6,060 nt of DNA from assembly GCA_946482585.1 (NCBI GenBank), contig CAMLSI010000337.1, positions 1 through 6,060 of the forward strand, read 5' to 3'. The translations under genes were made by a program, and so were the position numbers. The notes under the pieces are model-generated. The model did no database searches. It was given only the letters and a program-made list of their open reading frames with translations, and was not told the DNA's origin. Origin of the DNA: an uncultured Lysobacteraceae bacterium. GTDB lineage: Bacteria; Pseudomonadota; Gammaproteobacteria; Xanthomonadales; Rhodanobacteraceae. The stretch's first letter is position 1. Each line of letters opens with the position of its first letter. Positions 5,356-6,060 of this stretch are shown here, one piece after another.

Positions 5356-6060
5356 CTACGGCGCAAGCAGGAACGCGGTGACCGCCTCGGAAAATTCCAT
5401 CTCGTCGCCGTCGATCCGCAGCGACTGCGGGCCATCGTCTCCGGCGGAGGCGGGAGGCGCCGTCGCACGCGGCATGCCGTGCGCGACCAGTGCCCGCGCG
5501 CAGCCCAGCCAGTCGCCTTCGCCGGGTGGCTCGTTGCACGACGCCCACGACAGCGTGCCGATCACGTTGCCGCCGTAGCCATGACGCTCGGTCCAGCTCG
5601 CGCCGTGGTCGAGCAGGAACGCCGCCAGCGGCGCATTGCCGCGGAACACCGCCCAGTTCAATGCCGACGCGCTGAACGGCGCGTCGCCGCCGCGCGCCGC
5701 TATCGGCCAGCCCAGCGCGACCATCAGTCGCACGGCGGCATCGCAGGAATTCATCGCGAGCTCTGGCAGGCGCTGCCGCTGCGTCTCGGTCAGCCTCGAC
5801 GGCAGGTCCGGATGGTGCGCGAGCAGGCGGCGCGCTTCGGCTTCGTCGGCGACTGGTTCGGATCCGCTCCGGCGGCGAGCAGTTCGCGCGCGCAATCGCG
5901 GAACCGCCCGGCGTTGCCGGGCAATCGCGCCAGCGCCGAGTGCGTGACCGCGACCAGCGGTGGCAGGCGCAGCGGACCGCCGGCACGATGCACCCAGGCC
6001 GCATCGGCAGCGATCGCGCGCCGGATCGTGTCGACGTCGCCGACCGCGCAGGCGAGATCG
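5356..6060 (-). pseudogene. Ankyrin-repeat protein gene, frameshifted, 5' end outside the window
   Basis: Two frames must be joined to read one protein. From the right edge to about 5853 the frame gives [20 protein letters not shown], then [17 protein letters not shown] and [14 protein letters not shown], a classic ankyrin end. In that frame it then turns to nonsense and stops at 5790-5792. The ankyrin-like text resumes one base earlier in phase: [40 protein letters not shown], then [35 protein letters not shown] and ALVAHGMP, ending FLLAP at the TAG 5356-5358. The switch lies around 5853-5862 and corresponds to one missing base. The second frame has no credible start (TTG at 5895, out of any domain). 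Relatives I remember have several more ankyrin repeats between the two parts, so an internal deletion is possible too. Such proteins bind other proteins; the partner is unknown. It could be a decaying gene or a sequencing error. Confidence 0.62.

Noticed and set aside
3656..5578. A 640-codon open frame on the plus strand opposite the acyl-CoA dehydrogenase.
   Set aside because: It is the antisense shadow of a GC-biased gene: Arg/Ala/Val-rich, with no recognisable motifs, while the minus strand encodes a full conserved enzyme.
5906..5922. Inverted repeat GCCCGG/CCGGGC.
   Set aside because: It lies inside the ankyrin coding part (LPGNAG), and such short GC stems are expected by chance here.
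5249..6004. In-frame extension of the acyl-CoA dehydrogenase to an 851-residue fusion protein.
   Set aside because: The upstream part is arginine-rich, low-complexity text without domain character and lies over the ankyrin gene in another frame. The dehydrogenase family N-terminus and a ribosome site fit the ATG at 5248.

Overview
The window is very GC-rich, with strongly GC-biased third codon positions and many long shadow frames. It looks like ordinary chromosome of a high-GC proteobacterium. A CopL-like copper-resistance protein next to a TolC-family efflux lipoprotein, together with a long FadE/DmdC-type acyl-CoA dehydrogenase and a YghX-like hydrolase, suggests a gammaproteobacterium near Lysobacterales (Xanthomonadales) or Nevskiales. 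That placement is inference from gene content only.

Layout. Positions 1-747 (minus strand) hold the start of a metal-efflux locus. A small Cys/His-rich exported protein (CopL-like, GTG start) is followed 103 bp downstream by an outer-membrane efflux lipoprotein that runs off the left edge. Upstream of the small gene is a weak promoter candidate containing an imperfect 22-bp dyad of MerR-type geometry. Diverging from it, at 904-1641 (plus), is a complete Sfp-type 4'-phosphopantetheinyl transferase, the only plus-strand gene. Positions 1642-1780 are a convergent gap.

From 1781 to the right edge everything is on the minus strand. In transcription order there is an ankyrin-repeat gene that enters from the right edge and is broken by a frameshift near 5853-5862. 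Next come a 599-residue acyl-CoA dehydrogenase, a DUF1579 protein with a very strong Shine-Dalgarno, and a Tat-exported dienelactone-hydrolase-family protein. The gaps between them are 107, 199 and 128 bp, so they are co-oriented but not tightly coupled, and several gaps contain inverted repeats.

Functional reading. The left part belongs to metal (probably copper) detoxification and continues outside the window. The PPTase activates carrier proteins encoded elsewhere. The dehydrogenase points to fatty-acid or acyl-CoA oxidation. The DUF1579 and hydrolase genes are accessory with unknown substrates. I see no mobile element, CRISPR array, tRNA, rRNA or defence system. The points most worth a second look are the broken ankyrin gene, the small metal-binding protein and its possible metal-responsive operator.
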